Assembly: GCF_000520995.1 (NCBI RefSeq)
Contig: NZ_JACA01000022.1
Span: 1-64,000, forward strand
Direction: 5' to 3'
DNA length: 64,000 bases
From: Aquimarina macrocephali JAMB N27
Lineage (GTDB): Bacteria > Bacteroidota > Bacteroidia > Flavobacteriales > Flavobacteriaceae
Program-made: the position numbers and the translations under genes
Part shown: piece by piece, positions 1-9,267 of the stretch
Numbering within the stretch: position 1 is the stretch's first letter
Layout: each line of letters starts with the position of its first letter
Notes under the pieces: generated by a model
What the model saw: only the letters and a program-made list of their open reading frames with translations
Database searches by the model: none
What the model was told of the DNA's origin: nothing

Positions 1-1331
1 ACAGATCCAGCATAGGAAGTAAGTGCAACAGTAGCTTGGTTCCAAACATCTCCCTGGCTACCATTCTTTGACCAGATTGAAGTATAAGTAATCCCATCAT
101 CAGTACTTGCTAAAACTTCCATATTACCCATAGCAGTTCCCTGCATATGGTATCCAAACTCTAATGATCCATTAGGAACTCCTGTTAGATCTATACAAGG
201 ACTATTTAATAAAGCAACTTTATTTGGACTACCTGCCGGAGTTACATTGGTCGATGCTTCGGTATACAGATAGAATGAACCATCCTGTCCGCTTGCAGGA
301 CCAGTACCGCTCGATGGAGTACCTCCTGAATCTCGGGTCCAATCAATATCATCTCCTGTAGCATTGGTCCAAACTCCAAAATCAGACTCAAAACTCTCAC
401 TGTATGGAAAACTGTTAATCCCAGCACACCCTGGAGTAGCTGTGGTAGTAACATTAGCAACATTACTGTTTGCTGATACATTACCAGCAGCATCTTTGGC
501 TTTTACGGTAAAGCTATATGCTGTAGAAGCAGTAAGACCGGTAACACTAAAACTAGTGGTTGTCGATGTTCCTATACTACTACCTCCTTGAAATATCTCA
601 TATTCGGTAACGCCTACATTATCTGTAGAAGCAGTCCAGGATAAATCGACTGTTGTTGCTCCAATATTAGAAGCGGCTAAACTTCCCGGTGCACTTGGTG
701 CTTGGGTATCACTTCCTCCGTTAGAACCAATGACAACAGTATAGTCTTCTACTTCTCCATAATTAAAACTTCCGCAAGATGATGGTAAAGCATTATACCG
801 TAATATTACACGCATTCTTGTAGCCCCATTCAAAGCACTGTCCGGTACAATAAATGTACCTGTTATCGGGGTTGTTTGAGTTGGAGTCTGAGAGAATATT
901 TCCTCTCCGGCGTCATCAAAAACATCGTTTTGATTATAGTCAATCCAAACTCGATATGCCTCACTATAAAGCTGCCCTGTCCAGGTCGGAGTAATTGTGA
1001 TGGTTGTTGTAGCTCCTTTTGTTAGATTTGTAGAGATCGATGTAAAATCAGAATAGCCTCCGGTTCCTCCTTGAGATGCATTATCAATACTCCCTAATTG
1101 AACTCTGGAAATAAATTCATCACTGATATCATTTCCGTTCGCAGTACAATAGGCAAAACTAGTAGCAGTTATTTCTTCTAGAGTTTCAATTGATTTAATT
1201 TTATGTAGTACGAACTTACCATTTTTTTCTGGGGGCTCTACTTTAAATGGTTCATTGTGAACCCATCCAATACTCATAGCTGCTATGAGTATCAGGGTGG
1301 TCAAGAATAATAACTTTTTTTTAGGTTTCAT
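1..1331 (-). CDS. Secreted GEVED / fibronectin type III / MAM-like surface protein, 3' end outside the window
   Basis: The open frame starts at the ATG at 1331 and runs off the left edge, so only about the first 443 residues are visible. Residues 1-20 form a signal peptide (lysine-rich start, then a hydrophobic core). Residues about 117-202 match the GEVED domain: an aromatic/acidic stretch with DYNQNDVFDDAGE, then the YGEVEDYTV signature. Residues about 210-297 are a fibronectin type III repeat (APSAPGSLAA, LSWTASTDNVGVTEYEI, AAGNVSANS). From about 306 the sequence looks like a MAM/jelly-roll domain (SFPYSESFESDFGVW). Such proteins in Flavobacteriia are usually secreted by the type IX system and may carry a protease or adhesin part; that part would lie outside the window, so the exact role is open. 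Confidence 0.8.
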   Translation of the reverse strand, partial: MKPKKKLLFLTTLILIAAMSIGWVHNEPFKVEPPEKNGKFVLHKIKSIETLEEITATSFAYCTANGNDISDEFISRVQLGSIDNASQGGTGGYSDFTSISTNLTKGATTTITITPTWTGQLYSEAYRVWIDYNQNDVFDDAGEEIFSQTPTQTTPITGTFIVPDSALNGATRMRVILRYNALPSSCGSFNYGEVEDYTVVIGSNGGSDTQAPSAPGSLAASNIGATTVDLSWTASTDNVGVTEYEIFQGGSSIGTSTTTSFSVTGLTASTAYSFTVKAKDAAGNVSANSNVANVTTTATPGCAGINSFPYSESFESDFGVWTNATGDDIDWTRDSGGTPSSGTGPASGQDGSFYLYTEASTNVTPAGSPNKVALLNSPCIDLTGVPNGSLEFGYHMQGTAMGNMEVLASTDDGITYTSIWSKNGSQGDVWNQATVALTSYAGS

Positions 1332-2053
1332 GAGTCAAATATTTAAATTAAGATTAATTATTTTTTCATTGTAATGTTGTAAAGGAATTTGTTTTTATGA
1401 AGATTTCTGTTCCAAGTTCCTGAACAAAAAAAGAGTGTTTCATTATGTTAAAAGGATATAAAAAATTAAGTGTCATATACCAAATAAGTCCTAATTGGAT
1501 AATTCCTTTCTTTTTAAAAATACACATCAAAAAAAAGGTTTCACCAATAATTTTAAAATGAAAAGATATTAGTGCGATGGTTTACATGGTAAAAGAATGA
1601 AGAAGGGGTTTGGTTTCATGAGTTTGCTGTAGATTTGTGTGTGTTAAGAGTTGGCTTACGTTTTTTACGCTACTAAAATACTTATTTGTTATTGGTCAGA
1701 TTACTGCATCGATCAATAAAAAACCTGACAATTATCAACTAATATTTTGACTTATTTAAATAAATATAGATAACGACTATTTGTAAATTCTTTTTTGTCT
1801 AAGGTGACATCAGGGTCAAGGGAAAACAATTTTGTTATTTAAGGTTTTGTGAGTTTGCATAGTTTTAATTTGGTTACTAATTAAAAAACGGTGTCTATTA
1901 ATTATGACGTATAAAACACAATTACCCCCTAGTTAATTATTGGGTTTGTTTATGTGGATATTTGATTTTGAGTGAATTAAATAACTAGTTCTTTTGAGTG
2001 TAAGAGGCGTAATTGGTTTTTTTAAATGCCTTAAATGAATTGTTTCAAAATTC
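1332..2053. other. Non-coding stretch, no feature recognised
   Basis: About 720 bases between two minus-strand genes. I see no frame with coding character, no RNA gene, and no strong hairpin. It is very AT-rich. It presumably carries the promoter of the surface-protein gene to its left, but I cannot point to a convincing -7 box. Confidence 0.5.
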
Positions 2054-2587
2054 CTAAATCTTATTAAACAGATCCCAGATCACAACTCCTGCACTAACCG
2101 AAATATTGAGGGAATGTTTGCTACCGTATTGAGGGATTTCAATAACAGTATCACTTTCAGAAACAACTTGCTGCTGGACACCTTTAACCTCATTCCCAAA
2201 AATAATTGCATATTTTTGATTGGGTTCTGGGTTAAAGTCATTTAACATAATTGCATTTTCTGCTTGTTCGATAGATAAGATTTTTACATGCTGAGACTTA
2301 AGATTCTGTACGAGTTGTATTGTGTCTTTTTGATGCTCCCAATCTACAGTGCCGGTAGCTCCTAATGCAGTTTTTTGAATATCTTTATGAGGAGGAGTTG
2401 CAGTTATACCACAGAGGTATATTTTTTCCACTAAAAATGCATCAGCAGTTCTGAATACTGATCCGATATTGTTTAAACTTCGAATATTGTCCAGAATAAT
2501 AATTAAAGGAGTCTTTTTTGATGCCTTAAATTCTTCTACAGTCTTGCGATCAAGTTCGCTATTTTTGAGTTTTCTGCTTCCTTCCAT
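2054..2587 (-). CDS. TrmH/SpoU-family RNA 2'-O-ribose methyltransferase
   Basis: A SPOUT-fold methyltransferase predicted to methylate a ribose 2'-OH in tRNA or rRNA using S-adenosylmethionine. The three SpoU motifs are present in order: motif 1 with NIRSLNNIGSVFRTADAF, motif 2 with IIFGNEVKGV, and motif 3 near the C-terminus with IPQYGSKHSLNISVSAGVV, which forms the trefoil-knot cofactor site. I take the ATG at 2587 as start because family members begin close to the RKLKNSELDR stretch; an ATG at 2611 would add eight residues. It is divergent from mutS. The precise RNA target cannot be read from the sequence. Confidence 0.88.
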   Translation of the reverse strand: MEGSRKLKNSELDRKTVEEFKASKKTPLIIILDNIRSLNNIGSVFRTADAFLVEKIYLCGITATPPHKDIQKTALGATGTVDWEHQKDTIQLVQNLKSQHVKILSIEQAENAIMLNDFNPEPNQKYAIIFGNEVKGVQQQVVSESDTVIEIPQYGSKHSLNISVSAGVVIWDLFNKI

Positions 2588-2848
2588 TATCGCAAAAATA
2601 GTATTTATCACAAATTCTACGATTTATACTCAATAAAACTTTGAGAATTCTTTACATTTTTTGAAACGAATTATAGTGTTAGACAATCATTATATAAAAT
2701 AAATTATGAAGTACCTTATTTAAGGTAGTATGGGCTTCTTTCTGTATTGAAGTAAAATTGTGAATAAAATTGAATAACTCCTACGGGCTATATTTCAAAA
2801 AAGATAGAAGAATAGCTACTTTAGCATGATTCATAAAACTATACTTCA

Positions 2849-5476
2849 TTGGCAGCAAAAGACGGAAAAAAGGTAACTCCATTAATGAAACAATACAATG
2901 CTATTAAGGTTAAATATCCTGATGCATTATTATTATTTAGAGTAGGGGATTTTTATGAAACTTTTGGTAAAGATGCAATTAAAGCTGCGGCTATTTTGAA
3001 TATTGTTTTAACCAAAAGAGGTAATGGGAGTGAGCAGGAAACAGCATTAGCTGGATTCCCGCATCATTCTTTAAACACGTATTTACCAAAATTGGTTAAA
3101 GCTGGTGAGCGAGTTGCTATCTGTGATCAATTAGAAGATCCTAAGCAGACCAAAACTATTGTTAAACGAGGTGTAACAGAACTTGTAACTCCTGGAGTTG
3201 CGCTTAATGATGAGGTGTTACAGAGCAAAACCAATAATTTTTTATGTGCGTTGCACTATGGAAAAAAAGAATTGGGAGTAGCATTTCTTGATGTTTCTAC
3301 AGGAGAATTTCTTACCGCTCAGGGCGATGTAGCTCATATGGATAAGTTGATGCAAAACTTTAGTCCTAGTGAAGTTCTGATTAGCAAGCCAAAAAAGAAA
3401 GATTTTGAACAAGATTTTGGCCATGACTTTCATACATTCTTTATGGAAGATTGGGTATTTAAAACTGATTATGCAGATGAGACAGTAAACAAACATTTTG
3501 AGACAAAGACATTAAAAGGATTTGGGGTAGATCATTTGCAGGAAGGTGTTATAGCGGCAGGTGTAATTCTTCATTATCTTGGAGAAACCCAACATCATAA
3601 ATTAAAACATATTACAGGAATCCAACGTATTGCAGAAGATCAGTATATCTGGATGGATCGTTTTACGATACGTAATCTTGAACTATATCATGCCAATGCA
3701 GCAAATGCGGTAACTTTACTTGATGTTATAGATAAAACGATCTCACCGATGGGTGGTCGTACATTAAAACGCTGGTTAGCATTACCGCTTAAGAATATTT
3801 CTGCCATTCAAAAACGTCATGAAGTAGTGCAGTTTTTTTTGAATAATACAACATTACATCAAAAAATTCAGCATCAGATTAAGCAGATAGGAGATGTTGA
3901 ACGTTTGATTTCTAAGGTAGCTACCGGAAAAGTAAACCCTCGTGAGGTTATTCAGCTTAAAAACTCTTTGGAAGCAATTGTGCCTATAAAATCACAAGCA
4001 TCAAATAGTGATAATGAAGCGCTAAAAGTAATAGGAGAAACTCTTAATGACTGTGAGTTATTACGCAATAAGATCAAAGAGACTTTAAATGAAGAAGCTC
4101 CTGTAAATGTGTTGAAAGGAAACACAATTGCTAATGGGTATTTAGAAGAGTTAGATGAGTTAAGATCTATTGCCTTTTCTGGAAAAGATTATTTGGATAA
4201 AATGCTGGAACGGGAAACCGAAACTACTGGTATCACTTCTTTAAAGATAGCTTCTAATAATGTATTTGGATATTATATCGAGGTTCGAAATACACATAAA
4301 GATAAAGTTCCTGATACCTGGATTCGTAAACAAACTCTGGTAAATGCAGAACGTTATATTACAGAAGAACTCAAGGAATATGAAGCCAAAATCCTTGGAG
4401 CCGAAGAAAAAATTCTAGCACTAGAACAACAGTTGTTTGGTGATCTTGTACTTTGGATGAGTGAGTATATCAAACCTGTACAGCTAAATGCTACCTTGAT
4501 TGGTCAACTGGATTGTTTATGTTCTTTTGCTCAGTTAGCCACAGAAAATCAATATGTACGCCCTTTAATAGACGAATCGCATGATTTAGAAATTAAAAAT
4601 GGTCGACATCCTGTAATCGAAAAACAATTGCCACCCGGTGAGCAATATATCGCTAATGATGTTCTGTTGGATAGAGATAATCAACAGATTATTATGATCA
4701 CGGGCCCTAATATGAGTGGTAAATCTGCAATATTAAGACAGACAGCATTGATTGTGTTATTGGCGCAAATGGGATGTTTTGTTCCTGCGGAAGAAGCAAA
4801 AATAGGAGTGATTGATAAAATATTTACCAGAGTAGGAGCGAGTGATAATATCTCTATGGGAGAATCTACATTTATGGTAGAAATGAATGAAACTGCAAGT
4901 ATCTTAAATAATATATCTGATCGTAGTTTGGTGTTGTTAGATGAGATTGGTCGAGGAACAAGTACCTACGATGGAATATCTATTGCCTGGGCAATTAGTG
5001 AATTCTTACACGAGTATCCGGCAAGGCCAAAGACTTTGTTCGCCACACATTATCACGAGTTAAATGAGATGTGTGAGACCTTTGGTCGTATTAAAAATTA
5101 TAACGTATCAGTAAAAGAATTAAAAGATACAGTTCTTTTCTTGCGTAAATTAGTTCCTGGTGGTAGTGAGCATAGTTTTGGAATTCATGTGGCTAAAATG
5201 GCAGGAATGCCTCAACAGGTGTTACATAGAGCAAATAAGATGCTTAAAAAACTTGAAAAATCTCATAGTAGTGAAGAGCTTACCGATAAGATCAAAGGGA
5301 TGCAAGAAGAAGATAAGGTGCAATTGAGTTTCTTTAATTTGGATGATCCATTACTAGAAGAAATCAAGGAAGAAATTCTGGATATCGATATAGATACACT
5401 TACTCCGGTAGAAGCATTAATGAAGCTTAATGAGATTAAACGTATGTTAACCAGGAAGAAAGCATCGCAGGTGTAA
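2849..5476 (+). CDS. mutS: DNA mismatch repair protein MutS
   Basis: Mismatch-recognition ATPase of post-replicative repair, 875 residues, the usual MutS length. The mismatch-binding Phe-x-Glu motif is F35-Y36-E37 in [10 protein letters not shown]. The C-terminal ABC-type ATPase has a Walker A at about 619-626 (GPNMSGKS, with Ser in place of the commoner second Gly), a signature region ([13 protein letters not shown]) and a Walker B ending in D698-E699 ([12 protein letters not shown]), followed by FATHYHEL. Start: the best N-terminus begins at a TTG at 2849, giving [16 protein letters not shown]; the next in-frame ATG (2885) would remove conserved residues, and the ATG at 2826 is out of frame. 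Confidence 0.97.
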   Translation: MAAKDGKKVTPLMKQYNAIKVKYPDALLLFRVGDFYETFGKDAIKAAAILNIVLTKRGNGSEQETALAGFPHHSLNTYLPKLVKAGERVAICDQLEDPKQTKTIVKRGVTELVTPGVALNDEVLQSKTNNFLCALHYGKKELGVAFLDVSTGEFLTAQGDVAHMDKLMQNFSPSEVLISKPKKKDFEQDFGHDFHTFFMEDWVFKTDYADETVNKHFETKTLKGFGVDHLQEGVIAAGVILHYLGETQHHKLKHITGIQRIAEDQYIWMDRFTIRNLELYHANAANAVTLLDVIDKTISPMGGRTLKRWLALPLKNISAIQKRHEVVQFFLNNTTLHQKIQHQIKQIGDVERLISKVATGKVNPREVIQLKNSLEAIVPIKSQASNSDNEALKVIGETLNDCELLRNKIKETLNEEAPVNVLKGNTIANGYLEELDELRSIAFSGKDYLDKMLERETETTGITSLKIASNNVFGYYIEVRNTHKDKVPDTWIRKQTLVNAERYITEELKEYEAKILGAEEKILALEQQLFGDLVLWMSEYIKPVQLNATLIGQLDCLCSFAQLATENQYVRPLIDESHDLEIKNGRHPVIEKQLPPGEQYIANDVLLDRDNQQIIMITGPNMSGKSAILRQTALIVLLAQMGCFVPAEEAKIGVIDKIFTRVGASDNISMGESTFMVEMNETASILNNISDRSLVLLDEIGRGTSTYDGISIAWAISEFLHEYPARPKTLFATHYHELNEMCETFGRIKNYNVSVKELKDTVLFLRKLVPGGSEHSFGIHVAKMAGMPQQVLHRANKMLKKLEKSHSSEELTDKIKGMQEEDKVQLSFFNLDDPLLEEIKEEILDIDIDTLTPVEALMKLNEIKRMLTRKKASQV

Positions 5477-5504
5477 AAAAAATTATTCTTTTTTGTAAAA
5501 AGAC

Positions 5505-5534
5505 TTTGGTATTACTAGAATTGTTTTAAATTTG
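5505..5534 (+). promoter_or_regulatory. Bacteroidota-type promoter for the tRNA-Gly/tRNA-Leu unit
   Basis: TTTG at 5505-5508 and TAAATTTG at 5527-5534 are separated by 18 bases, matching the Bacteroidota sigma-70 pattern (TTTG, 17-20 bases, TAnnTTTG). The first tRNA begins 39 bases downstream of the -7 box. Confidence 0.7.
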
Positions 5535-5573
5535 CATCCGCAATAACGAGTTGCGAAGTTCATAAAACATACT

Positions 5574-5645
5574 GCGAAAGTAGCTCAGGGGTAGAGCATC
5601 ACCTTGCCAAGGTGAGGGTCGCGGGTTCAAATCCCGTCTTTCGCT
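5574..5645 (+). tRNA. tRNA-Gly (anticodon GCC)
   Basis: The acceptor stem GCGAAAG pairs with CTTTCGC (5638-5644), with discriminator T at 5645. The anticodon arm has the loop TTGCCAA, giving GCC. The T arm contains GGTTCAAAT. CCA is not encoded. It is followed 21 bases later by tRNA-Leu, so the two probably share a transcript. The 3' end of the opposite-strand recombinase reading frame reaches into this gene. Confidence 0.96.
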
Positions 5646-7318
5646 CTGAGATAAAATATATACCAAGCTGAAGTGGTGGAATTGGTAGACACGTTGGACT
5701 TAAAATCCAATGGCCTGTAAGGCCGTGCGGGTTCAAGTCCCGCCTTCAGTACTTGACGGGACAACTCCTTATTTTTAGGTGTTGTCCCGTTTTTATTTGG
5801 ATTAAAATCACTTGATAGTGAGGGGATTATCCCAAATAAAGAATTAATACGTTGGGTTCGATAACGGTCATTTTCGTAATCAAATAGAATTCCTTCTGGA
5901 AAAACCATATGTTGCACCGATCTTTTTGTTTCCAAATCTCCTAAGCTCCATAATTCCTGCAAGTTACAAGAAAGTTGTAACGCTAAATCAATGGATTTTT
6001 CAAGGTTCGATAAATTAAAAGTGTTTTTAGTATTATACACTTGAATTGTATCTAATTCCTTTTTTAGCTTTGCTTCAAATTTATGGAATTGCTCATCAGT
6101 GATTTCACGAAATACGAATCTTTCTTCAAGGACATTGAGTTTGTTTTTAATTTGATCCAGTCTCTTTTGCTGAATATCGTATTCTTTAAGCTGTTCTTCG
6201 TGTTCTTGTACAAAGATGTATTTCATAATTTCCTTCATGGGAGCGATGTACTTTTTGTCCTTAATTTGTATCTGGCGTAAAACCTCTTCAAATTTTTGAT
6301 GCATTACCTTGGCACTTCTATTTTCTTTACTTCCAATACGATTATTTTTGTAGTAGTACAGGTTTTTACGTTTTACCAAATAGCCAGTATATTTAGTTCC
6401 GCAAGATACAGCAGTGATAAATTGTTTTAAAGGCAGGTTTTCGTCATCTTTTGTGTATTCCTTTCCATTTTGATAGAGAAGATCATTAATTAGCGCAAAT
6501 TCTCTTCTGGAGATTAATGGTTCGTGTTTTCCTAGAATAGGTTTATCTAATATATTATGAACAATAACTCCGCAATAGAAAGGATTTCTAAAATAATCAC
6601 TCAGTTTTTTGGCTCTTATTTTTAATCCTTTCCTTTCAAGTTTTTCTGCTATTTCCCGATAGGTCATATTTTTTTGTAATTTCCATTGAAAAGCTAACTT
6701 CAAGAGTTCACCTTTTTCGTTAATAACAATATCAGGAGTTTTTCCTTTTCCTGGATTAAGATTAGTGTATCCAAAAGGAAGGGTATTAATCCAATATCCT
6801 TTTGAAAGTTTGGATTTCATTCCTGTGATAATTTTGTTTCTACTATTCATATTGGAAATATGACTATTCATGTGAAATAGATTTTCACAAACAACACTGC
6901 TTATATCGTTGCTAAAATCTATAGGTTGGCTTACCGATAGAATGTTAATGCCTTTGGTTTTGAGTTCTTCGCTTAACCCTATACTACTACCACCTGTTCT
7001 TGAAAAACGGTCATAGGCATATACCAGAATAGTAGATATTTTATTGCCTTTGTTTCTTACAAAACGTAACATCTTTTGAAACTCTACACGATCATCTCTT
7101 TTTGCAGATTCATAGGTTCCTCCAAAATATGTTATTACCTGAAGCCCGTTTTTATGAGCATAATCTTCACAGTATGCTTTTTGAGTTTCTAAACTTGCAT
7201 TATTCATGGCTTGTTCTTTAGTAGATACTCGAGTATATATAACAGCCCTATTAGTTTGTACTATTTTTGGAGTTTTTGATTTTTTTCCAAACTTTTGAAA
7301 TACTCTTAGATTTTCCAT
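5627..7318 (-). CDS. Large serine recombinase (site-specific integrase)
   Basis: A 563-residue frame. The N-terminal resolvase domain starts at about residue 24 with AVIYTRVSTKEQ, nucleophile Ser32, and the conserved YAYDRFSRTGG. A recombinase domain (about 165-290; SKGYWINTLPFGYTN) and a coiled coil (about 375-450) follow. The zinc-ribbon region between them keeps only one Cys (VSCGTKYTGY) and has Asn or Ser where Cys would be expected, so metal binding may be lost. The last 45-50 residues are encoded antisense through tRNA-Leu and into tRNA-Gly, so the original C-terminus was probably replaced at integration. Position and orientation suggest it integrated an element at the tRNA-Leu 3' end. 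The ATG at 7318 precedes MENLRVFQKFGK. Confidence 0.9.
   Translation of the reverse strand: MENLRVFQKFGKKSKTPKIVQTNRAVIYTRVSTKEQAMNNASLETQKAYCEDYAHKNGLQVITYFGGTYESAKRDDRVEFQKMLRFVRNKGNKISTILVYAYDRFSRTGGSSIGLSEELKTKGINILSVSQPIDFSNDISSVVCENLFHMNSHISNMNSRNKIITGMKSKLSKGYWINTLPFGYTNLNPGKGKTPDIVINEKGELLKLAFQWKLQKNMTYREIAEKLERKGLKIRAKKLSDYFRNPFYCGVIVHNILDKPILGKHEPLISRREFALINDLLYQNGKEYTKDDENLPLKQFITAVSCGTKYTGYLVKRKNLYYYKNNRIGSKENRSAKVMHQKFEEVLRQIQIKDKKYIAPMKEIMKYIFVQEHEEQLKEYDIQQKRLDQIKNKLNVLEERFVFREITDEQFHKFEAKLKKELDTIQVYNTKNTFNLSNLEKSIDLALQLSCNLQELWSLGDLETKRSVQHMVFPEGILFDYENDRYRTQRINSLFGIIPSLSSDFNPNKNGTTPKNKELSRQVLKAGLEPARPYRPLDFKSNVSTNSTTSAWYIFYLRAKDGI
5667..5751 (+). tRNA. tRNA-Leu (anticodon TAA)
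   Basis: A class II tRNA of 85 bases with a long variable arm (TGGCCTGTAAGGCCGT). The acceptor stem GCTGAAG pairs with CTTCAGT (5744-5750), the first pair being G-T, with discriminator A at 5751. The anticodon loop gives TAA, reading UUA. CCA is not encoded. The accessory region begins immediately beyond its 3' end. Confidence 0.96.
5756..5794 (+). terminator. Intrinsic terminator after tRNA-Leu
   Basis: Perfect 10-bp stem ACGGGACAAC / GTTGTCCCGT (5756-5765 and 5781-5790) followed by a T run. It lies inside the opposite-strand recombinase frame. It would end the tRNA transcript; which side of the integration junction it comes from is unclear. Confidence 0.8.
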
Positions 7319-7334
7319 ATTCCTTTTAGTTTTC

Positions 7335-7517
7335 CTATTTAATGTGGTTAAATATTGTTTTACATAGTTGTTCCATCACAAGAATGGTTTGTTCTGCTTC
7401 CTGGTCAGATACATTTTTAAATCCTTCAAACGTTCTTAAACGTTCAGGAGTCATTTTTTTGATTTTTTGGAATTGTTTCAGCTGTTCTTTTAGAACACGA
7501 TCTGTTTTCACTAACAT
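7335..7517 (-). CDS. Small protein paired with the serine recombinase (paralogue 1)
   Basis: Sixty residues, ending 16 bases before the recombinase start and on the same strand. It is predicted helical, with a central RLRTFEGFKNVSDQEAEQTI and a short C-terminal helix. It is clearly paralogous to the 67-residue protein at 7745-7948: both begin MLV-K-DR and share the pattern KMT-E-LR-F-GF, EA-QTIL, EQ-CK. No family name is recognised. Its position suggests an accessory factor for the recombinase, for example a directionality or DNA-bending factor, but this is inference from location and size only. Confidence 0.7.
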   Translation of the reverse strand: MLVKTDRVLKEQLKQFQKIKKMTPERLRTFEGFKNVSDQEAEQTILVMEQLCKTIFNHIK

Positions 7518-7550
7518 AATTTAGCTAATGTTTCAGTCGTGAAAATCCGA

Positions 7551-7612
7551 TTGTAGCGTCGGTCAGAACACGTATAAGATTAATATTTCCTCGGCTTGTA
7601 GCGGCCGTCAGA
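7551..7612. repeat. Pair of 17-bp imperfect direct repeats upstream of the recombinase unit
   Basis: TTGTAGCGTCGGTCAGA (7551-7567) and TTGTAGCGGCCGTCAGA (7596-7612) match at 15 of 17 positions, and their starts are 45 bases apart. They sit in the gap between the two small paralogous genes, upstream of the gene at 7517. They are more GC-rich than the surroundings. They are plausible binding sites for a regulator or the recombinase. Confidence 0.65.
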
Positions 7613-7744
7613 TTATTTATTACAACAAATTTAACTCTTAAACGTAAAGGTTTAATTCGTTAAGTGTCATACAAACTTATACATTTTCCAAAAAACATCA
7701 AACTATTTATAAATATATCCAATCAAATATATTCTATTAAGTTG

Positions 7745-7948
7745 TCATTGTTGTTTAATATTAGGTGATGTAACGTGCTTACAAACCATTTTGCAGAATT
7801 GCTCCAGCATGAGAATGGTTTGCGCTGCTTCGTCCTCGGTTATAGATTCAAATCCTTTAAATGACCTCAGATGTTCAGAGGTCATTTTACGAGTTTTTAA
7901 AATATTTTTTACATTCAGATGATAAATACGATCTTTATTCACCAACAT
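7745..7948 (-). CDS. Small protein, paralogue 2 of the recombinase-linked pair
   Basis: Sixty-seven residues, related along most of its length to the 60-residue protein at 7335-7517 (shared KMTSEHLRSFKGF-like core, EAAQTILMLEQFCK). The most likely history is a tandem duplication; the pair is separated by a 228-base gap holding direct repeats. The C-terminus has an extra nine residues (TSPNIKQQ). No catalytic motif is visible. Function is not recognised. Confidence 0.65.
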   Translation of the reverse strand: MLVNKDRIYHLNVKNILKTRKMTSEHLRSFKGFESITEDEAAQTILMLEQFCKMVCKHVTSPNIKQQ

Positions 7949-8291
7949 ATCTGTTAATGGTTTTAGGTCGTATTCGTCTGATTTTATTGTCAGTGGGAAT
8001 ACAGAGAAAATTAGAAACTAAGCCTCTAGGCCTTTTTCTTTTCTAGAGTGATAAAGATGGACACACTATTCTCCTTTTATTGGGAGTCATAGGTAGGCTT
8101 CTTTTGAAAGGTCTAAGTTAACAGTTTTAATTTTAAAAAAACAAATCATTACAAGAAAAATTTAAGAATGTGTGACCATATTTTTGTTTGTTGTTGGGCA
8201 CGATTGGTATTATATTCTTAACTATACTACATAGATAACCCAATAGATATTGGTCTATTTGATTTGTTCATTTCTAGATATCTTTATCTTA
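7949..8291. other. Non-coding stretch, no feature recognised
   Basis: About 340 AT-rich bases between the small paralogue and the lipoprotein operon terminator. Short frames exist but show no coding character. Nothing else is recognised. Confidence 0.4.
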
Positions 8292-8332
8292 AATCATATC
8301 ATTATTCCCTTATATAGAATAATGATATGATT
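8292..8332 (-). terminator. Hairpin terminator of the toxin/immunity operon
   Basis: A perfect 16-bp stem, AATCATATCATTATTC (8292-8307) against its complement (8317-8332), lies just beyond the stop codon of the FKBP gene. It is AT-rich. It probably ends the minus-strand transcript that begins at the toxin gene. Confidence 0.65.
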
Positions 8333-8338
8333 ATATTT

Positions 8339-8875
8339 TTAGTTTCCGTTTGCTCCAATAATAAATACAAACTCAATTTCACGAATTAAAATGGTTTCAG
8401 GCTCAATTCTTCCGTAATAGTCAGTTCTTTTTCCTATTGCAAGGAACGAAGGGATTATAAGGGTTGCTTTACCACCTTCGTTGAGTAACCTTATGGTTTC
8501 AATCAATCCTGCTTGTTGCCCTTGTCCAAGAGAATAAGGTTCTCCATTAGGGTATCTGTCTCTATCGGTGGTATCTACTACTTTACCTGTTTTAGCAATT
8601 ATGGTTTTATCAAATATAGAAACAACTCCTGCTTTTGCTCCTTCTATACCATCACCTTGTTTCTCAATTCTATAAAACAGTCCTGATTCGCTTTTTTCCA
8701 TTCCTGTAATTCCATTGTCTTTAATATAGTTTTCAATCCAGGCGATTTCTGCATTCTTTTCTTGTTGGGTGTAATCAAAAGGTAAAACTTCTGGCTCTTG
8801 TATGGGTGCATCATCATCAGAACCACAAGCATAAATTAGTATACTAAGGCTAAATAATAAGAGTATTTTTTTCAT
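8339..8875 (-). CDS. FKBP-type peptidyl-prolyl isomerase lipoprotein
   Basis: A 178-residue protein with a lipoprotein signal (lipobox ILIYAC, Cys17). The mature part resembles the FKBP lipoproteins of Flavobacteriia that include gliding protein GldI: SGLFYRIEKQGDG, a region equivalent to FDKTIIAKTGKVVDTT, PYSLGQGQQAGLIETIRLLNEGGKATLIIPS, and a Tyr-rich loop before the last strand. It would assist folding in the periplasm or at the outer membrane. It is the last gene of a minus-strand group that starts with the toxin. Whether it belongs functionally to that group is unknown. Confidence 0.8.
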   Translation of the reverse strand: MKKILLLFSLSILIYACGSDDDAPIQEPEVLPFDYTQQEKNAEIAWIENYIKDNGITGMEKSESGLFYRIEKQGDGIEGAKAGVVSIFDKTIIAKTGKVVDTTDRDRYPNGEPYSLGQGQQAGLIETIRLLNEGGKATLIIPSFLAIGKRTDYYGRIEPETILIREIEFVFIIGANGN

Positions 8876-8954
8876 CGGTTTTATTTTTAGAGATGTTTAT
8901 ATCCCATTTTTAAAGATTGTTTATAATTGTAATCTTGTTGACCCTATTGGGGCA

Positions 8955-9257
8955 TTAAGAAACTTGTCGAATAAAATCTCCAAGAGTGGTAATAATTAGA
9001 ATGATTAATAGTACGGGAACAATTAAGTTCAATACTATTGCCAATATTCCTTTTATCTTATAATCTTTTTTAAATATTACATAGCTTAAGTAAACCCCAA
9101 AGATAGATATGAATATACTTGCTAAAAGAAAAATTCCTGATAACATTAATATCAAATCTCCACTTCTTCTTTGATCTAAATAGTTGATTAATATAAAAGT
9201 TAGAAGGCTTAAAAAAGATAGAATTCCTAAGAAAATAGGTTTGTTTGAATTACTCAT
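8955..9257 (-). CDS. Small membrane protein, three predicted transmembrane helices
   Basis: One hundred residues with hydrophobic segments at about 7-26, 35-58 and 70-93, and a lysine-rich loop (FKKDYKIKG) between the last two. No family is recognised. It starts 10 bases after the stop of the upstream lipoprotein gene (9268), so the two are almost surely cotranscribed. Confidence 0.65.
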   Translation of the reverse strand: MSNSNKPIFLGILSFLSLLTFILINYLDQRRSGDLILMLSGIFLLASIFISIFGVYLSYVIFKKDYKIKGILAIVLNLIVPVLLIILIITTLGDFIRQVS

Positions 9258-9267
9258 TTCTTGGTTT

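Noticed and set aside
242..591. Short frames of 75-83 residues on both strands inside the surface-protein gene
   Set aside because: They are shadows of the GEVED/fibronectin reading frame, which has the recognisable domains.
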